A stretch of DNA of 64,000 bases from Rugosimonospora africana (GCF_016862975.1 NZ_BONZ01000006.1:124001-188000); one strand, 5' to 3'; shown: positions 33,766-43,261, numbered from the stretch's first letter. Numbers and translations: made by a program. Notes: a model not told the origin generated them from the sequence alone.

Positions 33766-35109
33766 GTGCGCGCCTGGTTCCGGGCAACCGCGGGTGGGCT
33801 CTCGGCGACCTACTGGGTCATCTGGTCGGGCATCCTGGTCAACAAGGCCGGCGGGTTCGCGACGCTGTTCCTGTCGCTGTACCTGACCGGTCCCCGGCAG
33901 CTGACGCCCGGACTGGCCGGCACGATCGTCGGCGGGTCGGGCATCGGGGCCGCGGCGGGCACTCTGCTCGGCGGGGTGCTGGCCGACCGCTGGGGCCGGC
34001 GTCGCACCCTCCTGCTGGCACATTTCGGCGCCTCCGGCCTGCTTCTCGTGCTCGCCAGCGCGCACAGCCTCCCGGTGATCGCGGCCTGCGTCGTGCTCGT
34101 CGGCGCCTCGCAGGGCATGCCCGGGCCCGCCTTCGTCGCGGCGATTGTCGACATCACCCCCGAGGCCGCCCGGCCGCGCGCGTTCAATCTGCAGTTCTGG
34201 GCGTTCAACCTCGGCGTGGCGGCGGCCGGGCTGATCGCCGGCGCGGTGGCCCGGTTGAGCTTCACGCTGCTGTTCGTGTCGGACGCGGCGACCACGCTGG
34301 TCACCGCGTTGCTGATCCTGCTCTGGGTGCCGGAGAGCGTGCCGCACAAGCGATCCAGGCCGGCGGTCGAGTTGGCCGGAGGCGGGCCCGCCGGAGCCGA
34401 GCCGGCCAGCACCGGAGTGACCGGCACGGCGCCGGCCAGCACCGGAGCGACCGGCGGCCCGTCATCGGCCCGGGCCGGACTGCGGGTGGCGCTGACCGAC
34501 CGCATCTTCATGACGTTCGTCGGGCTGGCTCTGCTCCAGGCCGTACTGAGCGCGCAGAACACCTCGATCCTGCCGCTGTCGATGACCGCGGACCGCGTCA
34601 CCCCGTCCGGGTACGGGCTGCTGATGTCGCTGACCGGGCTGCTCATCGTGGCCGGGCAGCTGTTCGTACCGTGGCTGATCCGGCGCATGCTCAACGGCTC
34701 GGTACTGGCGCTGGCGCTGGGCCTGGCCGCCGCCGGGTACGGCGCCCTCGCGTTCGCCGGCTCGCTGGGCTTCTACCTGGCCTGCGCGACCGTCTGGACT
34801 GCCGGCGCCATGCTGGCCGCACCCGCCAACGCCACCATCATGTCCGACCTCGCGCCGCCCACCGTCCGGGCCCGGTACCAGGCGGTGTTCTACCTGACCT
34901 TCTCGCTGGCGAGCTTCATCGCGCCGGCCCTCGGCGGGCTCAGTTGGCAGTACCTGGGCTCCTGGCACTGGGTGCTGTGCGGTCTGGTGGGGCTGGTCGC
35001 CTGCGTCGGGCACCTGATCGCCTCCCCGGCCCGGGAGCGCCGCATCGCTCGGCGACCGGTAACCGGCCCGGCGACCAGGGACGTCGAACTGATTGCCGAG
35101 CTGTCGTGA
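33766..35109 (+). CDS. MFS transporter (drug/metabolite efflux type)
   Basis: 447 residues with about 12 membrane helices. The signature loop motif A is GGVLADRWGRRRTL between helices 2 and 3. The central cytoplasmic loop is lengthened by a Gly/Ala/Thr stretch with repeated PASTG. GTG at 33766 follows AGGAGG by 4 nt. The substrate is unknown. A CTGTAA-TTACAG inverted repeat just upstream suggests dedicated repression. Confidence 0.88.
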   Translation: MRAWFRATAGGLSATYWVIWSGILVNKAGGFATLFLSLYLTGPRQLTPGLAGTIVGGSGIGAAAGTLLGGVLADRWGRRRTLLLAHFGASGLLLVLASAHSLPVIAACVVLVGASQGMPGPAFVAAIVDITPEAARPRAFNLQFWAFNLGVAAAGLIAGAVARLSFTLLFVSDAATTLVTALLILLWVPESVPHKRSRPAVELAGGGPAGAEPASTGVTGTAPASTGATGGPSSARAGLRVALTDRIFMTFVGLALLQAVLSAQNTSILPLSMTADRVTPSGYGLLMSLTGLLIVAGQLFVPWLIRRMLNGSVLALALGLAAAGYGALAFAGSLGFYLACATVWTAGAMLAAPANATIMSDLAPPTVRARYQAVFYLTFSLASFIAPALGGLSWQYLGSWHWVLCGLVGLVACVGHLIASPARERRIARRPVTGPATRDVELIAELS

Positions 35110-35219
35110 CACAGCGCTGAGCTGTCGTAACGCAGCGAGCGGGGCTGTCGGGACAAAGACCGGAAACGCCGGATCTGAAACGCGCGCGACGACCGATCTT
35201 CCCGTATGGTCGCTTGTCT

Positions 35220-35405
35220 ATGGAGAGGGACAACTGGCCAGGGCCGGTATCCGGCCCGGCATCAACCGATGGGCAACACGTCGTAGGCGTCGCACACGTA
35301 CCGGATCTGCGCACCATCCTGAATGAGAACACAGCGAGCGACCTGCCACTCGTCCGCACGAGTCAGGCCCAGCCGACCGATTCCCCGAATCCACAATCCC
35401 ACTGA
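35220..35405 (+). CDS. Small protein of unknown function (61 aa)
   Basis: Start MERDNWPGPVSG, later HVVGVAHVPDLRTILNEN, end TDSPNPQSH. The composition (Asn, Asp, Gln, few Arg runs) is unlike the shadow frames of this window, so I think it is real. TATGGT at 35205-35210 lies 9 nt before the ATG and there is no ribosome-binding site, so translation would be almost leaderless. The opposite strand also has an open frame here and I cannot exclude that one. No family is recognised. Confidence 0.45.
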   Translation: MERDNWPGPVSGPASTDGQHVVGVAHVPDLRTILNENTASDLPLVRTSQAQPTDSPNPQSH

Positions 35406-35847
35406 CGTCGAGTTCGGTACGGCGGGCGGGCGGCGCGGCCCCTGAGCCGCGTCCGCCGCGCCTGCCGCACGGGACACCAAAAGGGTTCGTCGCAATCCTT
35501 CGGGATGCCGACGAACCCTTTCTGGTTCCGGTGGCGACCTACGTCCCCCAACGAGCGCCACCCGACGGGCTGCCTTTCGGGCCGCCGTTTCGACCCCCTC
35601 GAACGACTGGCCAGCAGCGCGTCTTGCGTTAACGTACGGGGCGCGGTAAGGACCGGGCAAGTCGTTTGCGTTGTCGCCTCGATCACGGTCCCGACGCGTT
35701 TAAGTTGATGGAACCGTTGCGGCACAAGCACTTCGGGCAACGTTCGGCGGTCCGGCCGCGCTCAGACTCCACAGCGCGCATCGCTCACCCGGGGCCACTG
35801 TCCAATGTGGTCATTCGGACCCGGCCGTCGAACCAGTGTGCGTCCAC
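35406..35847. other. Gene-poor intergenic stretch with one strong hairpin
   Basis: About 440 bp with no convincing protein or tRNA gene. It contains the hairpin at 35480-35521, AT-richer patches (GTTAACGTAC near 35638, TTTAAGTTGATGG near 35700) and one near-copy of the TCCAATGTGGA motif at 35801. A non-coding RNA is possible but not demonstrable by eye. Confidence 0.4.
35480..35527 (+). terminator. Strong hairpin with inner cTTCGg tetraloop
   Basis: A 13-bp perfect outer stem (AAAGGGTTCGTCG at 35480-35492 with CGACGAACCCTTT at 35509-35521), a 2x2 internal loop, and an inner ATCC-TTCG-GGAT stem closed by the very stable C(TTCG)G tetraloop. TTTCTGG follows. Probable terminator of the small gene upstream, or part of an RNA. 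Confidence 0.7.
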
Positions 35848-36333
35848 TCAGGACGGATTGACCAGGTGCTCGAACGCACGCAGATTGTCCAGCGGCTCGC
35901 CGCGCTTGACCCGCCAGGCCCATTCCCGCCGGATGGCCGCACCGAAGCCGATTTCCAGCATCGTGTCGAAGCTCTCGTCGGCGTAGGTGAGCACCGAGCC
36001 GAGCAGCCGGTCCAGTTCGTCGGCGGTGACCGCGTGCAGCGGCACCCGGCCGGTGAGGTAGACGTCGCCGGCCTTGTCGATGGCGAACGCCACGCCGTAG
36101 AGCCGCGCGTTGCGCTGCAACAGCCAGGCCCACAACTCTTCCCGGCGCTCGTCCGGCTGGCGCATCACGAACGCCTCGATGGCCAGCGCGTGGTCGCCGA
36201 CCATGAGGTTGCAGACCGTCTTGAGCTTGTGGGTACCGGGCAGGGTCACCGCGTACCGGCCGTCGCCGGTCCGCTCCCAGGCGAGTTCCCGTTCGTCCAA
36301 TGTGGACTCGATGAGCGTGGCGACCTCGTTCAT
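35848..36333 (-). CDS. YbjN-domain (type III secretion chaperone-like) protein
   Basis: 161 residues, start [20 protein letters not shown], with an alpha/beta YbjN fold: [49 protein letters not shown]. Role unknown; in actinobacteria it regularly follows mshA (Rv0487 position). Its ATG overlaps the mshA stop as ATGA. Codons 9-12 (STLD) use the rare ACA-TTG pair discussed under findings. Confidence 0.85.
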   Translation of the reverse strand: MNEVATLIESTLDERELAWERTGDGRYAVTLPGTHKLKTVCNLMVGDHALAIEAFVMRQPDERREELWAWLLQRNARLYGVAFAIDKAGDVYLTGRVPLHAVTADELDRLLGSVLTYADESFDTMLEIGFGAAIRREWAWRVKRGEPLDNLRAFEHLVNPS

Positions 36334-37640
36334 CGCGCCGTCGCCAGTTCGAAGCCGAAGCCCTGCGACCGGTACCCGGTCACCGCGTCCCGGTACACCG
36401 CCAGCAGGCTGGCAGCGGTGTGGTTCCAGGAGAACTGGCGAGCATGCTCGATGGCGCCCTTGGCCAGCAGCGCGCGCAGGTTGGGCTTGCGCAGCAGCCG
36501 GGACATGACCCGGGCCCACTCCACCGGGTCGTGGCCATCGACGAGCACCCCGGAGCGACCATCGCGCACCGCCGTGCGCAGCCCACCCACGGCTGCCGCC
36601 ACGACCGGCGTCCCACACGCCTGCGCCTCCAGCGCGACCAGCCCGAAGGACTCGTTGTAGCTGGGTACCGCGACGAGGTCGGCGGCCCGGTACACGTCGG
36701 GCAGCGCCTGCCTGTCCTGCGGCGGGAGGAACCGCACCACGCCGGCCACGCCCAGCTCGGCGGCCAGGCCGGCGAGGTCCAGGCCACTGCCGCTGTTGCC
36801 GCCGACGATCGCGAGCGTCACCTGGTCACGCAGGTCCGGCGGCAGGTCGGCCGCGGCGCGGAGCAGGATGTCGGGTGCCTTGAGCGGCTGGATGCGCCCG
36901 ACGAAGGCGATCACGTGCCCCCGGGTCGGAAGCCCCAGCCGGCGCCGGGCGGCGGACCGAGCCGCGTCCTCGCGCCCCACCGAGGCCGGCGCGAACCGGT
37001 CCAGATCCACGCCCGGCTCGACCACGGTGACCCGGTCCTCCGGGGCGCCGTAGAGGTCGATCAGCTCGCGCGCCTCACTCGGCGTGTTGGCCACCAGCCG
37101 GTCGGCTTCGGCGATCACCTGCTCCTCGCCGATCACCCGGGCCTTGGGTTCGGGCCGGTCGCCGTCCGCCAACTGGCGGTTCTTCACTTTCGCCAGGGTG
37201 TGCGCGGTATGTACCAGCGGTACCCCCCAGCGATCCTTCGCCAGCCAGCCGACCTGACCGGACAGCCAGTAGTGCGAGTGCACCAGGTCGTACCAGCCGG
37301 GCGAGCGGGCCGCCTCGGCGCGCAGCACACCGTTGGTGAAGGCGCACAGCTGGGCCGGCAGCTCCTCTTTGGCGAGCCCCTCGAACGGGCCGGCGACGAC
37401 GTGCCGGACCAGGACACCGGGAGCCATTTCCACCGTCGCGGGCAGCCCGGAACGGGTGGCCCGGGTGAAGATCTCGACCTCGACGCCGGCCTGGGCGAGA
37501 CGTTTGGCGACCTCGACGATGTAGACGTTCATCCCACCCGCGTCGCCGGTACCCGCCTGCTCCAAGGGAGAGGTGTGTACCGAAAGAGTGGCGACCCGAC
37601 GCGGCAGCCGTACTGCCGCCAGTGTGCTCACTCGGGCCAC
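36330..37640 (-). CDS. mshA: D-inositol-3-phosphate N-acetylglucosaminyltransferase (mycothiol synthesis)
   Basis: 436 residues, GT4 glycosyltransferase adding GlcNAc to 1L-inositol-1-phosphate, the first step of mycothiol synthesis. N-terminal acceptor domain has [20 protein letters not shown]; the C-terminal donor domain has [17 protein letters not shown] and the EX7E region [22 protein letters not shown] at 37640 with AGGAGG upstream. It is coupled to the YbjN gene. Confidence 0.95.
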   Translation of the reverse strand: MARVSTLAAVRLPRRVATLSVHTSPLEQAGTGDAGGMNVYIVEVAKRLAQAGVEVEIFTRATRSGLPATVEMAPGVLVRHVVAGPFEGLAKEELPAQLCAFTNGVLRAEAARSPGWYDLVHSHYWLSGQVGWLAKDRWGVPLVHTAHTLAKVKNRQLADGDRPEPKARVIGEEQVIAEADRLVANTPSEARELIDLYGAPEDRVTVVEPGVDLDRFAPASVGREDAARSAARRRLGLPTRGHVIAFVGRIQPLKAPDILLRAAADLPPDLRDQVTLAIVGGNSGSGLDLAGLAAELGVAGVVRFLPPQDRQALPDVYRAADLVAVPSYNESFGLVALEAQACGTPVVAAAVGGLRTAVRDGRSGVLVDGHDPVEWARVMSRLLRKPNLRALLAKGAIEHARQFSWNHTAASLLAVYRDAVTGYRSQGFGFELATAR

Positions 37641-37876
37641 GTGTGCCCTCCTACCGCGTCGTCGGTACCCGTCGTCGGTCCTGATCGGTTGTGCCCTTAT
37701 CCAACGCTGTCAACCGCCAGACCGCCTCGCATCTTCCCGCTTCGCATTCCCGAAACGCCATCGGGGTGAGCAAACTCGCACCGGCCGGCCGCCACCCTGC
37801 CCGGCGCCCGGACGCGGGTGGCAGGATTTCAGGATCGCGCCGCGACGCGCATTCCCGCCAAGGAGGACGGTCGACC

Positions 37877-38677
37877 ATGCCAGCTCACTCACCGGTACGG
37901 GCGGAAACCGACGTGCGGCCGATCGCGGTGATCACCGGAGCGTCCAGCGGGATCGGCGCCGCGACCGCGCGCCGGCTGGCCACCGAGCGGTTCCACGTGG
38001 TGGTCGCGGCCCGGCGCGCCGACCGGCTGGCCGCCCTGGTCCAGGAGATCCGGGCCGGCGGTGGTCAGGCGACCGCGGTGCCGGCCGACGTCACCTCGGC
38101 CGACGACGTGGCGGCGCTCGCCGCCGCCGTCGCCGAACTCGACGGGGACGTGACCCTCCTGGTCAACAACGCCGGCGGCGCGCTGGGCCTGGACCCGATC
38201 GAGTCCGCCAGCGTCGAGGACTGGCAGTGGATGTACGACGTGAACGTCGCCGGTACGCTGCGGGTCACCCAGGCGCTGCTGCCCGCGCTGGACGCGTCCG
38301 GTGCCGGCACGGTCGTCGTGCTCGGCTCGACCGCCGGGCTCATCGTGTACGAGGGCGGGGCGGGCTACGCGGCGGCCAAGCACGCTCAGGCCGCCCTGGC
38401 CGAGACCCTGCGCCTGGAGCTGTCCGGCCGCCCGATCCGGGTGGTCGAGATCGACCCGGGCATGGTGCGCACGGACGAGTTCTCGCTCAAGCGGTTCGAC
38501 GGCGACGAACAGCGGGCCGCGGCGGTATACGCCGGCGTGGCCAACCCGCTGGTGGCCGAGGACATCGCGGACTGCATCGCGTGGTGCGCGACGCGCCCGC
38601 ACCACGTGAACATCGACCGGATGATCGTGCGACCGCTGGCCCAGGCCGCGCAGCACAAGGTGCACCGGGTGCTGTGA
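37877..38677 (+). CDS. Short-chain dehydrogenase/reductase (classical SDR)
   Basis: 266 residues. Cofactor motif TGASSGIG (residues 20-27), NNAGG, and the catalytic Ser...Tyr-x3-Lys in GSTAGLIVYEG and AGYAAAKHA. The Arg-rich end of strand 2 (AARRADRL) suggests NADP(H). The substrate is unknown. ATG at 37877 with AAGGAGG upstream. Its TGA overlaps the next gene's GTG (GTGA), so the two are coupled. Confidence 0.88.
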   Translation: MPAHSPVRAETDVRPIAVITGASSGIGAATARRLATERFHVVVAARRADRLAALVQEIRAGGGQATAVPADVTSADDVAALAAAVAELDGDVTLLVNNAGGALGLDPIESASVEDWQWMYDVNVAGTLRVTQALLPALDASGAGTVVVLGSTAGLIVYEGGAGYAAAKHAQAALAETLRLELSGRPIRVVEIDPGMVRTDEFSLKRFDGDEQRAAAVYAGVANPLVAEDIADCIAWCATRPHHVNIDRMIVRPLAQAAQHKVHRVL

Positions 38678-39477
38678 GCCCGCGGACGGGTCACCGCCCC
38701 GACCGGCCGGCCCCGGTGGGCTCGGTGACCCGGGGCACCACGAATCCCAACCGGCTGCGCCGGGTGGACGGCTGGATCTGCGCGGTGCTCGGTCAGCGGC
38801 TGCCGGACGATCCGCTCGTGGTCGACCTCGGGTACGGGTCCTGGCCGGTCACCACCGTGGAACTGCGGTCCCGGCTGGCCCGGGTGCGCCCGGCGGCCCG
38901 GGTGGTGGGGCTGGAGATAGACCGGGCACGGGTGGCGGAGGCGTCGCCGTACGTCGACCCGCCCGGCCTGACCTTCGCGCTCGGCGGGTTCGAGTTGGCC
39001 GGCCTGCGCCCGGTGCTGGTTCGGGCGATGAACGTGCTGCGCCAGTACCCGGAGTCGGAAGTACCGGCCGCCTGGTCGACGATGTGCGCCTCGCTCGCGC
39101 CGGGCGGGTACGTCATCGACGGTACCTGCGACGAACTGGGCCGGCTGGCGTCGTGGATCCTGCTGGACGACTCCGGGCCGCGATCCCTGACGCTGTCCAT
39201 CCGGCTGTCCACATTGGATAGTCCGATCGAGGTCGCCCAACGGTTGCCCAAGGCGCTGATCCATCGGAATGTGCCGGGGCACTGGGTACACGCGTACCTG
39301 ACCGCGCTGGACGAGGCGTGGCGCGACGCGGCGCCGCTGTCCGCGTTCGGGTACCGGCAGCGGTGGATCCGGGCGGTGTCAGCGACGCGGGATGCCGGCT
39401 GGCCGGTACGGGACGGGGTCCGGCGCTGGCGCCTCGGCGAGGTGACCATCGACTGGCCGGAGCCCATCGACCGGTAG
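38674..39477 (+). CDS. Class I SAM-dependent methyltransferase-like protein
   Basis: 267 residues. The motif I region is VVDLGYGSWPVTTVELRSRL, the acidic loop is RVVGLEIDRARV, and motif post-I is ASLAPGGYVIDG, giving a Rossmann methyltransferase core; the substrate is unknown. The GTG at 38674 overlaps the SDR stop; a GTG at 38725 is an alternative start. The sequence coding STLD near residue 180 carries the rare-codon motif at 39208-39218. Confidence 0.75.
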   Translation: MSPRTGHRPDRPAPVGSVTRGTTNPNRLRRVDGWICAVLGQRLPDDPLVVDLGYGSWPVTTVELRSRLARVRPAARVVGLEIDRARVAEASPYVDPPGLTFALGGFELAGLRPVLVRAMNVLRQYPESEVPAAWSTMCASLAPGGYVIDGTCDELGRLASWILLDDSGPRSLTLSIRLSTLDSPIEVAQRLPKALIHRNVPGHWVHAYLTALDEAWRDAAPLSAFGYRQRWIRAVSATRDAGWPVRDGVRRWRLGEVTIDWPEPIDR

Positions 39478-39612
39478 ACACGCGCCACGCGGGCGCCAAG
39501 ACCGCCGCCGACATGCAACGGACAGATCGAGGTTCTACAGTAGGTGCGACTTCGGCGGCCGGGGCTGGGGGCGGAGCCGATCGCGTCGCCGATGACACAG
39601 ACATGGACGGGG

Positions 39613-40386
39613 ATGAGCGCGAACGTGGACAAGAAGGAATTCAGCCTCGCGGCGCTGCGCACCGAGGGTCCGGCGTTCCGGGAGGCCGTCGCGGACGCGG
39701 CGCTCGACGCGCCGGTGCCGTCCTGCCCCGGCTGGAGCGTGGCTGATCTGATCGGCCACCTCGGTGAGGTCTACGGCTTCGTCGCAGAACACGTCGGCCG
39801 GGGCGTGACCAGCCGGCCCGAGGACACGGCGCCGGACCGGTTCGCGCCGCCGTCGGGTGTCGACCTGCTCACCTGGTGGGACGATCAGTACCAGAAGCTG
39901 GTCGCACTGCTCGACTCGCTCGACCCCGAGCTGCCGGCCTGGAACTGGGCTCCACAGTCCAAGACGGTGGCGTTCTGGCACCGGCGGATGGCGCACGAGA
40001 CGATCATCCACCGCTGGGACGCGCAGTTCGCCACGATCAACGCGGAACCGATCGACCCGAAGTTCGCCGCCGACGGTGTCGAGGAGGTGCTGGACTCCTG
40101 GCTGCCGGCCGGGCGCCGGCGCGGCCCGACGGACCTGGTCGGCATCGTCGGGCTGTGCGCCACCGACGTGGAGCGGGAGTGGCTGGTGCGGTTGCGCGCC
40201 GACGGCGGCGTGGCGCTGCTGGACACCGACACCCTGCTGGACACGGACGAGCACCACGAGCGGGCGATGGCGCGGGGCACCGCCAGCGACCTGATGCTCG
40301 CGCTGTACGGCCGGGTCGGCTACGACCTGCTGGAACTCAGCGGCGACGTGCGGCTGCTGGAGGCGCTGCGCACCGGTTGCGCCTGA
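39613..40386 (+). CDS. Maleylpyruvate isomerase-family mycothiol-dependent enzyme (DinB-like)
   Basis: 257 residues. The N-terminal DinB/MDMPI helical bundle has PVPSCPGWSVADLIGHLGEVYGF (the GW.V.DL..H block) and MAHETIIHRWDAQ, whose His residues normally bind the metal; a C-terminal SCP2-like domain follows. These enzymes use mycothiol, made by the mshA pathway encoded just upstream. I chose the ATG at 39613 (GGACGGGG just upstream); starts at 39592 or 39544 are possible. Substrate unknown. Confidence 0.83.
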   Translation: MSANVDKKEFSLAALRTEGPAFREAVADAALDAPVPSCPGWSVADLIGHLGEVYGFVAEHVGRGVTSRPEDTAPDRFAPPSGVDLLTWWDDQYQKLVALLDSLDPELPAWNWAPQSKTVAFWHRRMAHETIIHRWDAQFATINAEPIDPKFAADGVEEVLDSWLPAGRRRGPTDLVGIVGLCATDVEREWLVRLRADGGVALLDTDTLLDTDEHHERAMARGTASDLMLALYGRVGYDLLELSGDVRLLEALRTGCA

Positions 40387-40420
40387 GCTCCGCCTGAGCG
40401 CAGCCCGGAGCCGGCGGCGG

Positions 40421-41236
40421 CTACCGATCCAGGCTCAGGACCAGCTGCGGGCGGGCGATCTCGTGATCCGGCCGGATGGGCCGGACCGCGGTGCCGATCG
40501 CGAAGAACTCCGTGGTGTGCGAACCCCACGAGTGGTTGCGCTGATCGAGCTGTACGCCGACGATGCCCTCCGCGGACAGTGCCTCGGCCTCCTTCTGCAT
40601 CCGCGCCATGGCCAGTTCCCGGGCGTCGTAGAGGGCCTGGGTGAACTGCGGCAGCTCGGTGTTCTGGCCGAGGTTGGACAGGATGTTGCCGAACGTGCGG
40701 TGAGCCACGTGGTACACGCAGACGCCCATCACCATGCCCAGCGGCGCGTAACCGGCCTGGAGCAGCGTCCAGAAGTCCTGCCCGGACAGGTCCGACGTGA
40801 ACGGTTGGCCGTGGTCGTTGCGCCAGCTCTGGCCGTCGTCCGCCTTGACCGCGGTGCCGACCGCGAGGAACTCCGCCGCGTCCGAGCCCCACTCCTTGAA
40901 CTCCACCTCCAGCCGCACCCCGACGATCCCGTCGGCGCCGAGCAGGTCAGCCTCCGCCTGCATGCGGGTCATGGCCAACTCCCGGGCGTGGTACATGGCT
41001 TGGGAGAGCACATCCAGTTCCTGGTTTTTGCTCCACCGGCCGACCTGGAAGCCGACGTGGTACACCGAGGTGCCCAGCACCAGCCCGAGCGGGGTGAAAC
41101 CGGCCTGCTTGACCAGAAGGAACTCGTTCACCGTCAGGTCGGACGTGAAGATGTGGCCCTTCTTGTCCGGCTGCAGCTCGGCGAGCCGGTTCATCGCGTC
41201 CTGCGGCAGGCCGAGCTGGCTCGGGTCGACGCTCAT
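40421..41236 (-). CDS. Tandem YbjQ-domain (heavy-metal-binding-like) protein
   Basis: 271 residues containing two copies of a YbjQ/DUF74-like domain. Each copy starts FTSDL, continues with a PLG.V.G..VYHV block, a helix ARELAM.RMQ.EA, then GIVGV.L and ends EF.A.GTAV. Single-domain YbjQ proteins form pentamers; the duplication here may form mixed rings. Metal binding is only the family annotation and I see no Cys cluster. ATG at 41236 with GGAG 6 nt upstream; last gene of a five-gene minus-strand run. Confidence 0.8.
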   Translation of the reverse strand: MSVDPSQLGLPQDAMNRLAELQPDKKGHIFTSDLTVNEFLLVKQAGFTPLGLVLGTSVYHVGFQVGRWSKNQELDVLSQAMYHARELAMTRMQAEADLLGADGIVGVRLEVEFKEWGSDAAEFLAVGTAVKADDGQSWRNDHGQPFTSDLSGQDFWTLLQAGYAPLGMVMGVCVYHVAHRTFGNILSNLGQNTELPQFTQALYDARELAMARMQKEAEALSAEGIVGVQLDQRNHSWGSHTTEFFAIGTAVRPIRPDHEIARPQLVLSLDR

Positions 41237-41255
41237 CGAAGCTCCATTCAAGCCC

Positions 41256-42254
41256 TCACAGGCGCATCATCGGTAGCGGCGCCTCAAGGGAGGCGGTCGT
41301 TTCAAACGGCACCACGGCGGTGCCCCAGATGAACGTGTTCGCGACGTGGTCCTCGCCCTCGCCGCCACCGCTGCAGCGCTGCTCGGACACCTGCATCATC
41401 ATGTCCCGCAGCAGGACCGTCTGCCCGCCGACCTGCTTCGCGTCGCTGGCCAGCGACTTGCGGGCGGAGTCCCGGGCGGCCTGGACCAGCTGGGTCGACC
41501 CGGCCAGCTCCTGGTTGTACCAGGACGTCCGCTGGCTCATCATGCTCCAGTCGTCGTGCCGGATCATCGAGCCGACGCCCTGGACCAGGGCCACCGGTGC
41601 CCACCCGGCGCGGATCAGCTTGGCGAAGTCCTGCCCGGTCAGGTCGGAGGTGAACGGCTTGCGCGGGCGCTTGGCCCCGTCGGCCCGGACCGCCGTGCCG
41701 ATGGCGATGAACTCCAGGCCGTTGCCGTAGAACGACTGCACGGTCAGGCGTACCCCGACCACGCCGTCGCCGCCGAGCCCCGAGCACTCCTGGCGCATCC
41801 GTTCGACCGCCCGGTGCCGGGCCTGACTGAGCAGCTGCTGGGTGGCCGGCACCGGAACCACCGGAGCCATCGTCCACCCGCCGCCGAACGTGCCCCCGCC
41901 GGCGATGCCGCCCCCGGCGAAGCCCCCGCCCGCCATGCCGCCGCGTACGCCGCCGCCCAGGCCGATGCCTCGGCCGTAGTAGTACCCGCAGCCGGTGTAC
42001 GACCAGCCGACGTTGTAAACCGCGCTGCCGAGCACCTGCCCGACGGGCGAGAAGCCGACCGAGCGGATGGCGGCGAACTCCTCGACGCTCAGTGCGGAGG
42101 TGAAGCTGCCCGGCTCGCCCCGGTCCCGCCGTTCACGCTGCTCGGCGATGCGCCACTGGGCACGCAACGGCAGGCGGCCGGCGGTGATCTCCACCGCGCT
42201 GCCTTCCGCGATCTCCTCCGCGGTCCAGGTCTGGCCGGCCGGGTCGACGGTCAC
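41256..42254 (-). CDS. Second tandem YbjQ-domain protein with Gly-rich insert
   Basis: 332 residues, again two YbjQ-like repeats (FTSALSVEEFAAIRSVGFSP and FTSDLTGQDFAKLIRAGWAP). The first repeat carries a long Gly-rich insert (GIGLGGGVRGGMAGGGFAGG and more) after its VYNVGW strand, which could be a flexible external loop. The second repeat is diverged, with MMSQRTSWYNQELAG. The GTG at 42254 is the likely start; upstream codons are Arg/Pro shadow. It lies 19 nt before the other YbjQ gene. Confidence 0.78.
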   Translation of the reverse strand: MTVDPAGQTWTAEEIAEGSAVEITAGRLPLRAQWRIAEQRERRDRGEPGSFTSALSVEEFAAIRSVGFSPVGQVLGSAVYNVGWSYTGCGYYYGRGIGLGGGVRGGMAGGGFAGGGIAGGGTFGGGWTMAPVVPVPATQQLLSQARHRAVERMRQECSGLGGDGVVGVRLTVQSFYGNGLEFIAIGTAVRADGAKRPRKPFTSDLTGQDFAKLIRAGWAPVALVQGVGSMIRHDDWSMMSQRTSWYNQELAGSTQLVQAARDSARKSLASDAKQVGGQTVLLRDMMMQVSEQRCSGGGEGEDHVANTFIWGTAVVPFETTASLEAPLPMMRL

Positions 42255-42279
42255 CGGTGGCCATCCCGGTGCCGGCCGG

Positions 42280-42702
42280 TCACGGCGCGGTGAGTTTCTG
42301 GAGCGCGGCCACCGCCGCGGCGTTCGTACCCGCGACCTCGGCCAGCGCGGCGGCCAACCTGCGCGCCCACTCCTCGGCGGAGACCTGTTTCGTGGACAGC
42401 ACCACACCACCCGACTCGTGGCAGACCCGGGTCGCGGCGCGCGCCCCGACATCCTCGCGGTCCAGCTCGTACCGCTGGTCGCCGACCGTGACCGCGATGC
42501 TCAGCACCGCGGGCTCCCGACGCCCGGCCAGCCGCGCCTTCCACTTGCCCTCGCGGCGCACCTGGACGAGGTCCGGCGGCAGCGTCGCGGACAGCACGTT
42601 GAGCAGCATCCCGGAGTACAGCGAGAGATCATCTGTGTGCCGGCGCAACTGGGCGGCGAGCAGTTCGAGATCAAGATTCGACTGCGGTGTGCCCTGCGTC
42701 AT
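42280..42702 (-). CDS. Conserved hypothetical protein (140 aa) in the YbjQ operon
   Basis: Start MTQGTPQSNLDLELLAAQLR. Predicted helix, then a beta-rich centre (WKARLAGRREPAVLSIAV, QRYELDRED) and a C-terminal Ala-rich helix. I recognise no family. ATG at 42702 has GGAGG 6 nt upstream, better than the ATG at 42714. Its position, 25 nt before the Gly-rich YbjQ gene, suggests a partner of those proteins. Confidence 0.7.
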   Translation of the reverse strand: MTQGTPQSNLDLELLAAQLRRHTDDLSLYSGMLLNVLSATLPPDLVQVRREGKWKARLAGRREPAVLSIAVTVGDQRYELDREDVGARAATRVCHESGGVVLSTKQVSAEEWARRLAAALAEVAGTNAAAVAALQKLTAP

Positions 42703-42733
42703 ACGCCCCTCCATCGCGTCACCCCGCTCCAGG

Positions 42734-43246
42734 CTAGCGCTCGGCGGCCACCTCCCGGGCGACCGCGAGAACGTCCGCCCCGAACAGCACGAGTCGGACC
42801 TCCTCCGGGCGGGCAGTGGCCGCCTCGATCGCGGTGAGCGCCTGGCGGACCGCGTCGTCGACCGGCCACCCGTAGGTACCCGCGGAGATCAACGGAAACG
42901 CGACCGAGGCCGCGCCCACCTCGTGCGCCACCGCCAGGGAGTTGGTGTAGCAGTCCCGGAGCAGGCCCGACCGGTCGTCCTGACCGGTGTAGACCGGGCC
43001 GACGGTGTGGATCACCCAACGGGCCGGGAGGTCGCCGGCCGTGGTCGCGACGGCCTGTCCGGTGGGCAGCCCGCGGCCGTACCGGGAGGCACGCAACGCC
43101 CTGCACTCGGCCAGGATCTCCGGGCCACCACGCCGGTGGATCGCGCCGTCGACCCCGCCACCACCCAGCAGGGAGGAGTTCGCGGCGTTCACGATGGCGT
43201 CCACCGGCTGCGCGGTGATGTCCCCCTGGACCAGTTCGAGCGTCAT
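42734..43246 (-). CDS. Macrodomain protein, probable O-acetyl-ADP-ribose deacetylase
   Basis: 170 residues, a complete macrodomain: [49 protein letters not shown] and [13 protein letters not shown]. The Asn of VNAAN and the GGGGVDG loop are the ADP-ribose-binding and catalytic elements of the MacroD class. It would remove ADP-ribose or acetyl from ADP-ribosyl adducts. It sits between the EI24-like gene (15 nt) and the 140-aa gene (31 nt) in one operon. Confidence 0.92.
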   Translation of the reverse strand: MTLELVQGDITAQPVDAIVNAANSSLLGGGGVDGAIHRRGGPEILAECRALRASRYGRGLPTGQAVATTAGDLPARWVIHTVGPVYTGQDDRSGLLRDCYTNSLAVAHEVGAASVAFPLISAGTYGWPVDDAVRQALTAIEAATARPEEVRLVLFGADVLAVAREVAAER

Positions 43247-43261
43247 CGGAGAATCATGTGC

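Noticed and set aside
39544-39612. GTG at 39544 as start of the mycothiol-dependent enzyme
   Set aside because: It lies 2 nt after a TACAGT -10 candidate, so it would be upstream of the expected transcription start; the ATG at 39613 fits better.
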